The notes beneath the pieces are model-generated. The model was not told the DNA's origin. It worked only from the letters and a program-made list of their open reading frames with translations, and made no database searches. From Lachnospiraceae bacterium UBA7160 (GTDB lineage: Bacteria; Bacillota; Clostridia; Lachnospirales; Lachnospiraceae): DNA of 64,000 bases. A program made the position numbers and the translations under genes. Shown piece by piece: positions 1-8,696 of the stretch. Position 1 is the stretch's first letter. Each line of letters opens with the position of its first letter. The stretch is from contig DKWE01000060.1 of NCBI GenBank assembly GCA_002491565.1, positions 28,343 to 92,342 on the forward strand, read 5' to 3'.

Positions 1-1713
1 CAGAAAGAGACTGGTGTGACCTTTAAGGATGTTGCAGGTCAGGATGAGGCGAAGGAATCGCTGCAGGAGGTTGTGGATTTCCTGGAGAATCCCGGGAAGT
101 ATACGCAGATCGGTGCAAAGCTGCCGAAGGGCGCGCTTCTGGTCGGCCCTCCTGGTACTGGTAAGACGCTGCTGGCGAAGGCTGTGGCGGGAGAGGCTCA
201 CTGTCCGTTTTTCTCAATTTCCGGTTCAGATTTCGTGGAGATGTTCGTCGGTGTCGGCGCATCGCGTGTGCGTGACCTGTTCGAGGAAGCAAAGAAAAAT
301 GCGCCGTGCATCATTTTTATCGATGAGATTGACGCAGTTGGCCGCAGCCGTGATACGAAGTTTGGTGGCGGGAATGATGAGCGCGAACAGACGCTGAACC
401 AGCTGCTGGCGGAGATGGACGGCTTTGATACGTCGAAGGGCCTGCTGGTGCTGGCAGCCACGAACCGTCCGGAGGTGCTGGACCAGGCGCTGCTGCGTCC
501 GGGACGTTTTGACCGGAGAGTCATCGTGGACAAGCCGGATCTGAAGGGCCGTGTGGATGTCCTGAAGGTGCATTCGAAGGATGTCAGTATGGATGAGACG
601 GTGGATCTGGACGCGATCGCACTTGCAACGTCCGGAGCAGTTGGATCGGATCTTGCGAATATGATCAATGAGGCTGCGATTCTGGCAGTCAAGAAAGGGC
701 GCAAGGCAGTGTCCCAGCAGGATCTGTTTGAGGCTGTCGAGGTGGTGCTGGTCGGCAAGGAGAAGAAGGACCGGATTCTCAGCAAGGAGGAGCGCCGGAT
801 TGTTTCTTACCATGAAGTCGGACATGCACTGGTGAGCGCGCTGCAGAAGGATTCTGAGCCGGTACAGAAGATTACGATTGTACCGCGTACGATGGGAGCG
901 CTTGGCTATGTCATGAATGTGCCGGAAGAGGAAAAATACCTCAATACAGAGAAAGAGATCCGCGCGATGCTCGTTGAATTTGTGGCCGGGCGTGCGGCGG
1001 AGGAGATTGTCTTTGACACTGTGACGACAGGCGCGGCGAATGATATCGAGAAGGCTACGCGTGTTGCACGCGCGATGGTGACGCAGTACGGCATGTCGAA
1101 GAAGTTCGGCCTGATCGGGCTCGAGGTACAGGCAAGTCAGTATCTGGACAACCGTCCGGTGATGAATTGCTCGGATGTGACAGAGGCAGAGGTGGATCAG
1201 GAGGTTATGCAGGTGCTGAAGGACTCCTACGAGGAGGCAAAGCGTCTGCTGACAGAGCACCGGCAGGCGTTGGATAAGATCGCAGAGTTCCTGATCGAAA
1301 AGGAGACGATCACCGGCAAGGAGTTCATGCGGATTCTCCATGAGATTGAGGGCACCGGGGACGAGGCAAAGGAGCCGGCGGCAAGAATCAGCGAGAAGCA
1401 GGGGCATGAGTCAGAGAAAGCAGTACAGGCAGAGGGAACAGATCAAGCCAGCGGTGCTGATAGCGCAGCAGGGGCAGGTCAAGCCAGCGACGCTGTAGTG
1501 GAGACGCGGATGTCTGTTGAGGATACGGCTCCGCAGGAGCCGGAAGCTGCGGAACCGGAGGTTTCCGGGGATGCGAAGCTGCAGGCACCGGAGGCTGACG
1601 GAAGAATGATGCCGCAGACGCAGGAGGATCAGGAAGCTACAGAGCAGATGACTGAGACTGCGGACGAGACAGCAACGCAGGTATCGGAATCTGTCGAAGA
1701 TACGCTGGCGTAG
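1..1713 (+). CDS. ftsH: ATP-dependent zinc metalloprotease FtsH (5' end outside window)
   Basis: Membrane-bound AAA+ protease that degrades misfolded membrane and regulatory proteins. The frame is open from base 1, so the N-terminal membrane part lies upstream. Counting from codon 16-18, Walker A GPPGTGKT is at residues 44-51, Walker B IFIDEID near 100-106, the second region of homology with ATNRP near 148, and the zinc site HEVGH at 266-270. The usual form is HEAGH, so the Ala to Val change is mild. After the protease domain (about residue 445) comes a low-complexity acidic tail rich in E, A, Q, S and T that ends at a TAG. The same frame stays open for 27 more codons of like composition, which suggests a recent nonsense change. 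A terminator follows. Confidence 0.95.
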   Translation, partial: QKETGVTFKDVAGQDEAKESLQEVVDFLENPGKYTQIGAKLPKGALLVGPPGTGKTLLAKAVAGEAHCPFFSISGSDFVEMFVGVGASRVRDLFEEAKKNAPCIIFIDEIDAVGRSRDTKFGGGNDEREQTLNQLLAEMDGFDTSKGLLVLAATNRPEVLDQALLRPGRFDRRVIVDKPDLKGRVDVLKVHSKDVSMDETVDLDAIALATSGAVGSDLANMINEAAILAVKKGRKAVSQQDLFEAVEVVLVGKEKKDRILSKEERRIVSYHEVGHALVSALQKDSEPVQKITIVPRTMGALGYVMNVPEEEKYLNTEKEIRAMLVEFVAGRAAEEIVFDTVTTGAANDIEKATRVARAMVTQYGMSKKFGLIGLEVQASQYLDNRPVMNCSDVTEAEVDQEVMQVLKDSYEEAKRLLTEHRQALDKIAEFLIEKETITGKEFMRILHEIEGTGDEAKEPAARISEKQGHESEKAVQAEGTDQASGADSAAGAGQASDAVVETRMSVEDTAPQEPEAAEPEVSGDAKLQAPEADGRMMPQTQEDQEATEQMTETADETATQVSESVEDTLA

Positions 1714-1797
1714 CCATCAGAAGATGTCACAGGCACCACTGAGCAGGCAGCGGAGGTGTTGGCGAAGGGAACATCTGCAGAGACCTCCGATGAGTGA
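1711..1797 (+). other. In-frame remnant of the FtsH acidic tail beyond the TAG stop
   Basis: Reading on in the ftsH frame after TAG 1711-1713 gives 27 codons rich in E, T, S and A before TGA at 1795-1797. The composition matches the tail before the stop, and the terminator only begins at 1832. The simplest reading is that the ancestral stop was at 1797 and the TAG is a later mutation. Translational readthrough cannot be excluded. Confidence 0.55.
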
Positions 1798-1831
1798 TTA
1801 CTGTTCTGAATATAAAAGAATATAAAATTGG

Positions 1832-1867
1832 AAAGGCCAGTCTGCATTGTGCGGATTGGCCTTTTTT
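1832..1867 (+). terminator. Rho-independent terminator after ftsH
   Basis: A stem pairs AAAGGCCA with TGGCCTTT, continued by G-U and G-C pairs to a short loop, and is followed directly by a T run. It separates ftsH from the dlt operon. Confidence 0.85.
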
Positions 1868-1891
1868 AAACCTTAAGTTTTTCGAAATTGG

Positions 1892-1920
1892 TTGCGAATA
1901 GCGCAAGTGCGTGGTATGGT
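1892..1920 (+). promoter_or_regulatory. Sigma-A type promoter of the dlt operon
   Basis: -35 TTGCGA at 1892-1897, a 17-base spacer, and -10 TATGGT at 1915-1920, lying between the ftsH terminator and the dltA start. Confidence 0.55.
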
Positions 1921-1954
1921 AGAAAGCGTGGAAAAAGTAGGACGAGGTGATTTT

Positions 1955-3592
1955 TTGGATATACTAAGGAGAATAGAAGACTATGCGCGTGCGTGTCCGC
2001 AGCGGGAGGCAATCCGGTGCGGAGCGAAGGCGCTGACGTATGAGGAACTATGGACGTATTCGGATGCGCTGGGAGGCTGGCTGCATCGGTACTGTGGTGA
2101 CAGAAGAGACCCGATTGCAGTGTATGGACATAAGAATCCGTGGATGCTGGTTTGTTTTCTGGCCTGCGTGAAGGCTGGACATGGCTACTGCCCGATCGAT
2201 GTGTCTGTGCCGGAGGCACGGGTGGAGTTGATTCTGCAGGCATTGCCGGACGGTCCGGTGCTCTGCACAGAGCGGCTGCAGGCGGATGCGGGGCGGCATG
2301 AGATATTTGGACTGGAGCAGCTGCAGGAACTGGTGCGGGAAAAGCGGTCCAGGCCAGTGGAAAGTGCGTACACTGAAGTGGGTGAATCCTGCCAGGCATC
2401 AGCGGAAGAGGTGTATGCGGAGCTGGATGCAGACTGCCGGGTACAGGGCGATGAGACGTGGTACATTATTTTCACATCGGGAAGTACCGGAACTCCGAAG
2501 GGGGTACAGATTTCTGCAGACTGTCTGAATCACTATCTGGACTGGTCGGTTACACTTGCGGACAGTGAAGCGGAGAAGCTTGGCAAGGTATTCTTGAATC
2601 AGGCGCCGTTTTCGTTTGACCTTTCTGTGATGGATCTTTACACTTCGCTTGCCTGTGGCGGGACCTTATATTGTCTGGAAAAATCCGTGCAGTCGGATTA
2701 TAAGCAGCTGATGCAAGCGCTGCAGGATTCCAGCGCGGCAGTCTGGGTGTCTACGCCGTCTTTTGCGGAGGTCTGTTTGTCGGAGAGAGCGTTTGACGCG
2801 TCTATGATGCCAAAGCTTGCCACTTTTTTGTTCTGTGGGGAGACACTGGCGAACCGGACGGTGCAGAAGCTTCAGGCGCGTTTCCCGGATGCGAAGATCG
2901 TAAATACCTATGGCCCGACAGAGTCAACGGTCGCGGTGACAGAAGTGCTGGTCACGCCGGAGCTGGCGGAGACGGTCAATCCGCTTCCAGTCGGCAGACC
3001 GAAGCCGGGAACCGAGATCCGAATCTGTGATGAACAGGGTGCGGGGCTTCCGGACGGAGAAAAAGGTGAGATCGTGATCCTCGGCGATACGGTCAGCATC
3101 GGGTATTACAAGCAGGAAGAACTGACGAAGAAAGCATTTTTTATAGAAAGCCGCAAGAAGGTTGCCGGGCAATTGGGAGAAGCGCTGCGCGGCTACCACA
3201 CCGGGGACAAGGGGTATTTGAAAGACGGCATGCTGTTCTACTGCGGGCGTATCGATTTGCAGATCAAGCTTCACGGCTATCGGATCGAGCTGGAGGACAT
3301 CGAAAATAATATCCGCAGGCTACCAGGGATCGAGCATGCAGCGGTGCTGGCGAATGAGCGGGACGGGAAAGTGAAAAGCCTGACTGCCTGTGTCGTGGAG
3401 AAGGAGCTGCCTGCTGACCCGCGCAGCGAGACAAAGGCGCTGAAACAAGGACTTCTTGCATTTGTGCCGGACTACATGGTACCGAAGAAGTTTGTATTTC
3501 TGGAGCAGATGCCGATGACCGCAAATGGCAAGGCGGACCGGAAGCGGCTGCGCGCTTATCTGGAGCAGGGGCAGGAGGCAGTGACGCAATGA
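1955..3592 (+). CDS. dltA: D-alanine--D-alanyl carrier protein ligase DltA
   Basis: Adenylates D-alanine and loads it onto the DltC phosphopantetheine arm, the first step of lipoteichoic acid D-alanylation in the cytoplasm. The ANL-superfamily motifs are present: the phosphate loop TSGSTGTPKG, the NTYGPTE motif, GYRIELEDIE, and a C-terminal NGKADRK lysine. I chose TTG at 1955 because the site GAGGTGA lies just upstream and the protein then starts as expected for the family. An in-frame TTG at 1892 falls inside the promoter. At 545 residues it is somewhat longer than the usual roughly 505. The stop overlaps the dltB start (ATGA). Confidence 0.93.
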   Translation: MDILRRIEDYARACPQREAIRCGAKALTYEELWTYSDALGGWLHRYCGDRRDPIAVYGHKNPWMLVCFLACVKAGHGYCPIDVSVPEARVELILQALPDGPVLCTERLQADAGRHEIFGLEQLQELVREKRSRPVESAYTEVGESCQASAEEVYAELDADCRVQGDETWYIIFTSGSTGTPKGVQISADCLNHYLDWSVTLADSEAEKLGKVFLNQAPFSFDLSVMDLYTSLACGGTLYCLEKSVQSDYKQLMQALQDSSAAVWVSTPSFAEVCLSERAFDASMMPKLATFLFCGETLANRTVQKLQARFPDAKIVNTYGPTESTVAVTEVLVTPELAETVNPLPVGRPKPGTEIRICDEQGAGLPDGEKGEIVILGDTVSIGYYKQEELTKKAFFIESRKKVAGQLGEALRGYHTGDKGYLKDGMLFYCGRIDLQIKLHGYRIELEDIENNIRRLPGIEHAAVLANERDGKVKSLTACVVEKELPADPRSETKALKQGLLAFVPDYMVPKKFVFLEQMPMTANGKADRKRLRAYLEQGQEAVTQ

Positions 3593-4749
3593 ATTACTAC
3601 GAGGGCATTGCCTTTTTCCTTCTTCTGATACTCGTGCTGGTGGGCGCTATTGTGATCGGCTGGCTGGAGAAGCCGCTGAAATGGTACAGTCTGCTCGCAT
3701 CCCTGTTCTTCGCAGCGCTGATATTCTGGGGTAATCCGGCTGGCATTTTGTATTTGCTGGCATTTTACCTCTGGTCGGTGGCGCTGATCCGGATTTATTT
3801 TACCATCCGGGTGCGGGACGGCAGAAAAGAAGGCATTTACCATGTGTTTGTCTTGCTGTCTCTGATTCCGCTTGTGCTCTGTAAGGTGACGCCGCTGTTT
3901 CACGCAAATGTGTTCGGGTTCATTGGGATCTCTTACCTGACCTTCCGTGTGGTACAGATGATCATCGAGATCTATGACGGCGTAATCAAAGAGGTGTCGG
4001 TTCTGGAAGTAACCGCGTTTCTTGCGTTTTTTCCGAGCTTCAGCTCCGGTCCGATCGACCGCAGCCGGAGGTTTCTCGCGGACTGGAACCGGGTGCTGCC
4101 GCGCGCAGAGTATCTGGAGCTGTGCGGGAAGGGAATCTGGAAGCTGCTGCTCGGCGCAGTCTACAAAATGGTGATCGCAGCGGGCGCTTATAAGGTCATG
4201 GGGTATCTGGATACCGGGACAGCCTGGTATCATCTGGTCGGATATGCGTATGCCTATGGCATGTATCTGTTCTTTGATTTTGCGGGCTATTCTCTGATGG
4301 CAGTCGGCAGTTCCTATATCCTTGGGATTGAGACGCCGGAGAATTTCCGGCAGCCGTTTATCAGCAAGGATATCCGGGAATTCTGGGACCGGTGGCATAT
4401 CACGTTGTCCCATTGGTTCCGCGATTTTATCTTTACGCGGTTTGTGATGTACAGCTCGAAAAAGAAATGGTTCTCCAACCGTCTGCAGCGCGCATGTGCG
4501 GGATTTTTTGTAGATATGGGAATCATGGGGCTGTGGCATGGCATCACACCGTCCTATATTCTGTATGGCCTGTACCATGGCGCTCTGCTCGCAGGGACAG
4601 AGACCTGGCAGAAAAAATCGAAATTCTATAAGAAACATAAGGATGAGACCTGGTATCAGGTGCTTTCGTGGGCGGTCACGATGCAGATGGTGTTTTTCGG
4701 GTTCTTCCTGTTTTCCGGAAAGCTGATGACAATATTTGGGCTACAGTAA
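3589..4749 (+). CDS. dltB: D-alanyl transfer protein DltB (MBOAT family)
   Basis: Polytopic membrane O-acyltransferase that moves D-alanine from DltC across the membrane towards teichoic acid. The 386-residue protein is mostly hydrophobic helices. It carries the MBOAT signature FWDRWHITLSHWFRDF and a C-terminal WHG...YGLYHG segment with the expected catalytic histidine. It overlaps dltA by four bases, so translation is probably coupled. A 190-base gap without an evident gene separates it from dltC, which is wider than usual for this operon. Confidence 0.93.
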   Translation: MNYYEGIAFFLLLILVLVGAIVIGWLEKPLKWYSLLASLFFAALIFWGNPAGILYLLAFYLWSVALIRIYFTIRVRDGRKEGIYHVFVLLSLIPLVLCKVTPLFHANVFGFIGISYLTFRVVQMIIEIYDGVIKEVSVLEVTAFLAFFPSFSSGPIDRSRRFLADWNRVLPRAEYLELCGKGIWKLLLGAVYKMVIAAGAYKVMGYLDTGTAWYHLVGYAYAYGMYLFFDFAGYSLMAVGSSYILGIETPENFRQPFISKDIREFWDRWHITLSHWFRDFIFTRFVMYSSKKKWFSNRLQRACAGFFVDMGIMGLWHGITPSYILYGLYHGALLAGTETWQKKSKFYKKHKDETWYQVLSWAVTMQMVFFGFFLFSGKLMTIFGLQ

Positions 4750-4939
4750 TAGTCGTTGGATAGGATTCTGTTCCGGAATTCAGCCGCCTGTCGGATGATC
4801 TGGTCGGTTGTTCGTTCCGTGGCGATGGCGCTGGAAAATCAAGCTGTGAAAATTTACCAGATAAGAGCAGGACAGGTTTTGATATACAGGAAGCAGATTT
4901 TGAATCAATCGGTACACTTAGTAGAAAGGAAGAAAAGCA

Positions 4940-5170
4940 ATGAGAGAAGAAGTATTGAATTTACTGGCAGAGATTTGCGAGGATGATGCGGTAAAGGAGG
5001 ATTTGCAGACGGAGCTGTTTGAGTCCGGTCTGATGGATTCGCTTGGGTTTGCGGAGTTTCTGGTAGAGCTCGAGGATCAGTGCGGGGTGGTGATCTCTCC
5101 GTCTGAGGTAGAGCGGAAGGACATCGATACTCCGGAGAAGATCCTTGCGCTTGTGGAAGCAAGGAGATAG
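4940..5170 (+). CDS. dltC: D-alanyl carrier protein DltC
   Basis: Small acyl-carrier-type protein (76 residues) that holds D-alanine as a thioester for transfer by DltB. The phosphopantetheine attachment site is Ser34 in the motif MDSLGF. The acidic four-helix carrier fold is consistent with the sequence. A strong ribosome site (GAAAGGAAG) precedes the ATG. dltD starts two bases after the stop. Confidence 0.93.
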   Translation: MREEVLNLLAEICEDDAVKEDLQTELFESGLMDSLGFAEFLVELEDQCGVVISPSEVERKDIDTPEKILALVEARR

Positions 5171-5172
5171 CC

Positions 5173-6495
5173 GTGAGACGGATGAAAGCATTTCTGGCAG
5201 CTCTGCTTCTTTTTGCGGTGACGGTACTGGGCTGCCATCTCTACATACAAAATCAGGGCGTGAACGACAGCGCTTCCTTTGCGCTTGCACCGAGTGAGGA
5301 GAAAGGCAAGCTGCGCGCTGCGCTGACAGAGAATATGCCCAAGGACGGATATCCGGTGTTCGGCTCTTCCGAGTTCATGCATGGAGCGGATACGATCTAC
5401 CATCCGGCGAACGTTTTTGCACAGACCGATTTTCATCCAATGCTGATCGGGGCAGGGTATTATCAGTCTTTGAGTCATGCGGTCACGCTGGCCTCTATTG
5501 AGGAGAGTATGCAGGTGCGCAAGGCAGTCCTGATTCTTTCCCCGCAGTGGTTCCGCAAGACCGGTGTGGTGGACCAGGCATATGCGTCACGCTTTACTGA
5601 GACACATTATGCGGCGGCAATGGGAAATGAAAAGCTGTCCGATGAGACGAAGCAGTATATTTCAGACCGGACGCAAAAGCTTCTGAAGGTAGATGAGAAG
5701 ACACGCGTGCGCGTACTCCGGTATGACGAGGTGCGCTGGAAGCAGGAGGGGGGCCCGCTCGCTGAACTCCGGGAGGAGGCATGGTCGGCGTTCCTGTATG
5801 AGAAGGAGCTGTTTGAGACGATGCTGCTCGGGAAATCGCTGAAGCGTCAGGAAAAGCGTCGGGCTGAGACTGCATCAGAGGTGCCGCTTGTACTGGAGGG
5901 GGCCGAGGATGCATCAGCTATACCAGAGATCTCAGAGCCTTCTGGAAACATGCCGGCTATACTAGAGACATCTGGAACTTCAGAAAATGAATTGCCGGTG
6001 GCAGAGGCATCTGAGTTTGCGGAAGGCGCGTCATATGTTCCGGACTGGTCTGCGCTGTATGAGCTGGCAGAAAAAGAAGGCGAAGAGCAGAACCAGAATG
6101 AGTTTTTCATAGACGACGCCGCTTATAAGCGGCTCGTGCCGCACCTTCCTAAAAAGAAGGGAGTGAGCAGTGATGCGGTCAAGGGCTACCAGACCGGGCC
6201 GGAATTTGATGATCTGCGCTGCTTTCTTACCGTGTGCCGGGAGCTTGGCGTGGAGCCGATGATTGTGGTCGTCCCGGTGAACGGGTACTATTATGATTAT
6301 ACCGGGTTCCCGAAGGAGGCACGGCAGGCATACTACGCGAAGGTGAAGGGAATTGCAGAAGAGTACGGTGCGAAGGTTGCGGATTTCTCTGATCAGGAAT
6401 ACACAAAGTATTTCTTCGAGGATCGGGTTCACCTCGGGAAGAAAGGATGGCTGATGGTAAATGAAAGCCTTTATGAATTTTACAAAGAAGCTTGA
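5173..6495 (+). CDS. dltD: D-alanyl-lipoteichoic acid biosynthesis protein DltD
   Basis: Membrane-anchored extracellular SGNH-like protein needed for the last step of teichoic acid D-alanylation. It has one N-terminal transmembrane anchor (residues 5-25), the FGSSEF block at 63-68 with the candidate catalytic serine, and a C-terminal DRVHLGKKGW block with the partner histidine. GTG 5173 is preferred because AAGGAG lies six bases upstream; ATG 5182 is the alternative. Odd feature: residues about 230-295 form a low-complexity insert rich in E, S, A and P that is absent from textbook DltD proteins, probably a disordered extracellular loop. Confidence 0.92.
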   Translation: MRRMKAFLAALLLFAVTVLGCHLYIQNQGVNDSASFALAPSEEKGKLRAALTENMPKDGYPVFGSSEFMHGADTIYHPANVFAQTDFHPMLIGAGYYQSLSHAVTLASIEESMQVRKAVLILSPQWFRKTGVVDQAYASRFTETHYAAAMGNEKLSDETKQYISDRTQKLLKVDEKTRVRVLRYDEVRWKQEGGPLAELREEAWSAFLYEKELFETMLLGKSLKRQEKRRAETASEVPLVLEGAEDASAIPEISEPSGNMPAILETSGTSENELPVAEASEFAEGASYVPDWSALYELAEKEGEEQNQNEFFIDDAAYKRLVPHLPKKKGVSSDAVKGYQTGPEFDDLRCFLTVCRELGVEPMIVVVPVNGYYYDYTGFPKEARQAYYAKVKGIAEEYGAKVADFSDQEYTKYFFEDRVHLGKKGWLMVNESLYEFYKEA

Positions 6496-6622
6496 GGATC
6501 ATCCGAGGCTGCAGTTTGTGCTGCAGACGCTCGGATTCTATGTGCTGATGATGGTGCTGTTTCTGTACTTTATGACCGCAAATCTGTCGACGGCGCCGAA
6601 GTTTGTGTATTCGCAGTTCTGA
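6473..6622 (+). CDS. dltX: DltX-like small membrane protein
   Basis: A 49-residue protein overlapping the end of dltD by 23 bases. It has a short charged start (MNFTKKLEDHP), one transmembrane helix (about residues 14-36) and the C-terminal end KFVYSQF. This matches the layout of DltX, a single-span protein with a conserved C-terminal F-[IV]-Y-x-x-F motif that acts with DltB and DltD. In the operons I know dltX lies before dltA; here it is last. An in-frame ATG at 6461 would add four residues. The stop ends one base before the stop of the convergent regulator gene. Confidence 0.8.
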   Translation: MNFTKKLEDHPRLQFVLQTLGFYVLMMVLFLYFMTANLSTAPKFVYSQF

Positions 6623-8410
6623 TTAAAATGTTTCTTCCTGCTGTTCAATTTTCTGGAGCATTCGCCACAGGGTCGTGCGGCTGATGCCGAGCTTTCGGGC
6701 AGCGGTGCTCTGGTTGCCGCCGCATTCCGCGAGGATCTGCCGCAGGATGTCGAGATTGATCTCTTCAAGAGTACGGTGCAGGTCCAGGGACGGTGCGGAG
6801 ACCGCGCATGGAAGCTCTCTGCGGAGCAGACGGCTGACTTCGGAAGCACGGATGTAGGGAGAGTCCGCAGAAGCAACAAGTTCATTCATGATCCGCTCGA
6901 GCTGGTCGTAGTTGCCGGGCCAGGTATAGGATTGCATTTGACGGATGCCCTCCGGCTCGATGCCGACGACTTCTTTTGCGAGCTTCATATTCAGATTGCC
7001 GATATATAAGCTGACGAGGTTTGGCATGTCGGAGAGATGCGTGCGCATCGGGGCGATTTCAAGGAGCAGGCAGGTGAGCCGGTTGAGCACTCTGCGGCAC
7101 CGCGCAGGCATGTTTCCGTCCGCATCATAGTGGAACGTGATCAGGATGCGGTTTTTCTGCGTCAGATTCAGATCTACGATGATGCCAAGCAGCTCTTCAA
7201 ACTGAGCATCGGAGAGCTGGCTGATATTCTGGAGATAGATTGTTGTATTGGTGTCGGACAGAGGAGAAGAGTTATGGCTGGTCAGAAATGTCCAGCCTTT
7301 TTCATTGATCCGCGCGCAGTCAATGATTGCCATTGGCCGGTTCTGCAGGCGGCTCCTTGCATAGATCAGCCTTGCGAGGGATTCCTTTCCGGTTCCAGGC
7401 TCACCTATGATCACGAGAGGCGCGTTGCTCGCCGCATACTGCTCAATCGACATGCCCTGGGGAGTAGCGGAGTGTGTGATGCCATAGAAGCTGTTGTAAA
7501 AGATGTCAAACGCTTCCTCGCGGTTGATATAACGGATGCCGTTTTTGGTCAGGGCAAGCGGGACCTTGCGGTGGTTAATATAATAGATTACATAGGTTCT
7601 ATCTTCAAAGACCTTCCGGCAGCCCTGCATAACGTACAGAAGCCCGGAATATTCGTGGTAAATTTTCTTTTCTCCCTGCTCCAGTACTCCTGGCAGGTTC
7701 GCTTTAAGCGCGGCAATGACAGGCTCCGAAAGCTCGGAAACCCTTGTGAGCAGCACAGGCTTTGCATTCTCGTCAAAGACGACAACCGGCCAGGGGTGGT
7801 TATCAAGAATCAGACGCGAAAAGCCAAGGCCAGACTTCAGCCGGTCATGGGAGCGCCCGATCTGTACGGCAGAGTCAAAGGCGGATTCCACACTCTCTAT
7901 GCCGGATGCAATCAGGATAGAGGTGAGGCCATAGCGCATCGCAATAGAATTTGTAATCATGTCGCAGAGTACCATGCGGCAGCCCTCCCGCTGCAGCTTT
8001 TCCAGGATATCAGTCGCTTCTCTTTCATTGTGAATTGTATAGATGTCGATGCTGTACTGCATCATATCGCATAGAAAATGGGCATTCCGCGTGATTGCCG
8101 GAAAGCCGACGAGTGCATACTTGCTGGTATAATTTTCTGCCAGCTTGATGGAGCGGAAGATGTCATAGACCGAAAGCGGGATGTCGACGACGGGAAATGT
8201 TGTTGTTTTACGGATTAGCTCAGCAGTGCCTCCGCGTGAGATGATGACGTCCGGGTCAGTCTGCGTATACCGTGAAACGATTGCGGCGCCAGCTTCCATA
8301 TCTCCGGTAAACACTTCCAGTTCCACATCGTCTCTGCGGGCGGCTGCCTGCTGCATTAGATTTTGAATTCCTTCATAGGGCGCAATGCCCAGTATTTTCA
8401 CTTTTTTCAT
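6623..8410 (-). CDS. PrpR-N / AAA+ / Fis-type transcriptional regulator of the catabolic cluster
   Basis: A 595-residue regulator transcribed away from the ABC importer operon. Domains: PrpR_N-like sensor (about 5-175, with SRGGTA), PAS-like (about 195-300), AAA+ (about 315-530, Walker A GEPGTGKES at 336-344) and a C-terminal Fis helix-turn-helix (about 550-590, NQSTAARKLGISRTTL). The GAFTGA loop needed to engage sigma-54 is not visible, and the Walker B region reads TTIYLQN rather than the usual acidic motif. It may therefore not be a true sigma-54 activator, which agrees with the sigma-A type promoters nearby. The ligand is unknown but probably comes from the substrate of the adjoining operon. 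Confidence 0.85.
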   Translation of the reverse strand: MKKVKILGIAPYEGIQNLMQQAAARRDDVELEVFTGDMEAGAAIVSRYTQTDPDVIISRGGTAELIRKTTTFPVVDIPLSVYDIFRSIKLAENYTSKYALVGFPAITRNAHFLCDMMQYSIDIYTIHNEREATDILEKLQREGCRMVLCDMITNSIAMRYGLTSILIASGIESVESAFDSAVQIGRSHDRLKSGLGFSRLILDNHPWPVVVFDENAKPVLLTRVSELSEPVIAALKANLPGVLEQGEKKIYHEYSGLLYVMQGCRKVFEDRTYVIYYINHRKVPLALTKNGIRYINREEAFDIFYNSFYGITHSATPQGMSIEQYAASNAPLVIIGEPGTGKESLARLIYARSRLQNRPMAIIDCARINEKGWTFLTSHNSSPLSDTNTTIYLQNISQLSDAQFEELLGIIVDLNLTQKNRILITFHYDADGNMPARCRRVLNRLTCLLLEIAPMRTHLSDMPNLVSLYIGNLNMKLAKEVVGIEPEGIRQMQSYTWPGNYDQLERIMNELVASADSPYIRASEVSRLLRRELPCAVSAPSLDLHRTLEEINLDILRQILAECGGNQSTAARKLGISRTTLWRMLQKIEQQEETF

Positions 8411-8487
8411 GTTTCCTTTCCTCGGTTATTTTTCTTGTCAGTGGTGTCCTCTGTTTTGTCTTGCTGCAGTTGCTTCTAACTGTTCCA

Positions 8488-8516
8488 ATTTTACCATATT
8501 TTGCTAAATATTTCAA
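8488..8516 (-). promoter_or_regulatory. Promoter of the PrpR-like regulator
   Basis: On the minus strand, -35 TTGAAA (8511-8516), a 17-base spacer and -10 TAAAAT (8488-8493). Confidence 0.6.
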
Positions 8517-8529
8517 TTATAAACATGAA

Positions 8530-8546
8530 TGTTTCGAAATAAAACA
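8530..8546. promoter_or_regulatory. Candidate operator, site 1
   Basis: TGTTTC, five bases, AAAACA. It shares half-sites and spacing with site 2 at 8655-8671 and lies between the two divergent promoters. A second overlapping palindrome, AAACATGAATGTTT, occupies 8521-8534. Binding by the neighbouring Fis-type regulator is inferred. Confidence 0.5.
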
Positions 8547-8575
8547 ATAACACGCAAAAAACGCCGATAAATATA

Positions 8576-8603
8576 TTGAAAAATAAAAAAATTATGGTAA
8601 TAT
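8576..8603 (+). promoter_or_regulatory. Promoter of the ABC importer / sugar-acid operon
   Basis: -35 TTGAAA (8576-8581), a 16-base spacer and -10 TAATAT (8598-8603), in a very AT-rich stretch. Confidence 0.6.
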
Positions 8604-8654
8604 AGAACATACAAGAAGCGGAAACGGGAAAACCCATCCGCAAAAACACCATAA

Positions 8655-8671
8655 TGTTTCATATAGAAACA
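8655..8671. promoter_or_regulatory. Candidate operator, site 2
   Basis: A perfect inverted repeat TGTTTC, ATATA, GAAACA located between the predicted transcription start and the ribosome site of the binding-protein gene. In that place it could block elongation or be read as an RNA hairpin. Confidence 0.5.
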
Positions 8672-8696
8672 AACAAATAAGGAGGGGCATTACAAG

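Noticed and set aside
226..1407. Long minus-strand open frame inside ftsH
   Set aside because: No ribosome site, Cys/Leu/His-rich composition typical of antisense frames, and it opposes an unmistakable FtsH domain.
4750..4939. Possible small gene between dltB and dltC (frame at 4756-4986)
   Set aside because: No ribosome site, no hydrophobic or motif pattern, and the frame runs out of register into dltC. Treated as an unusual intergenic gap.
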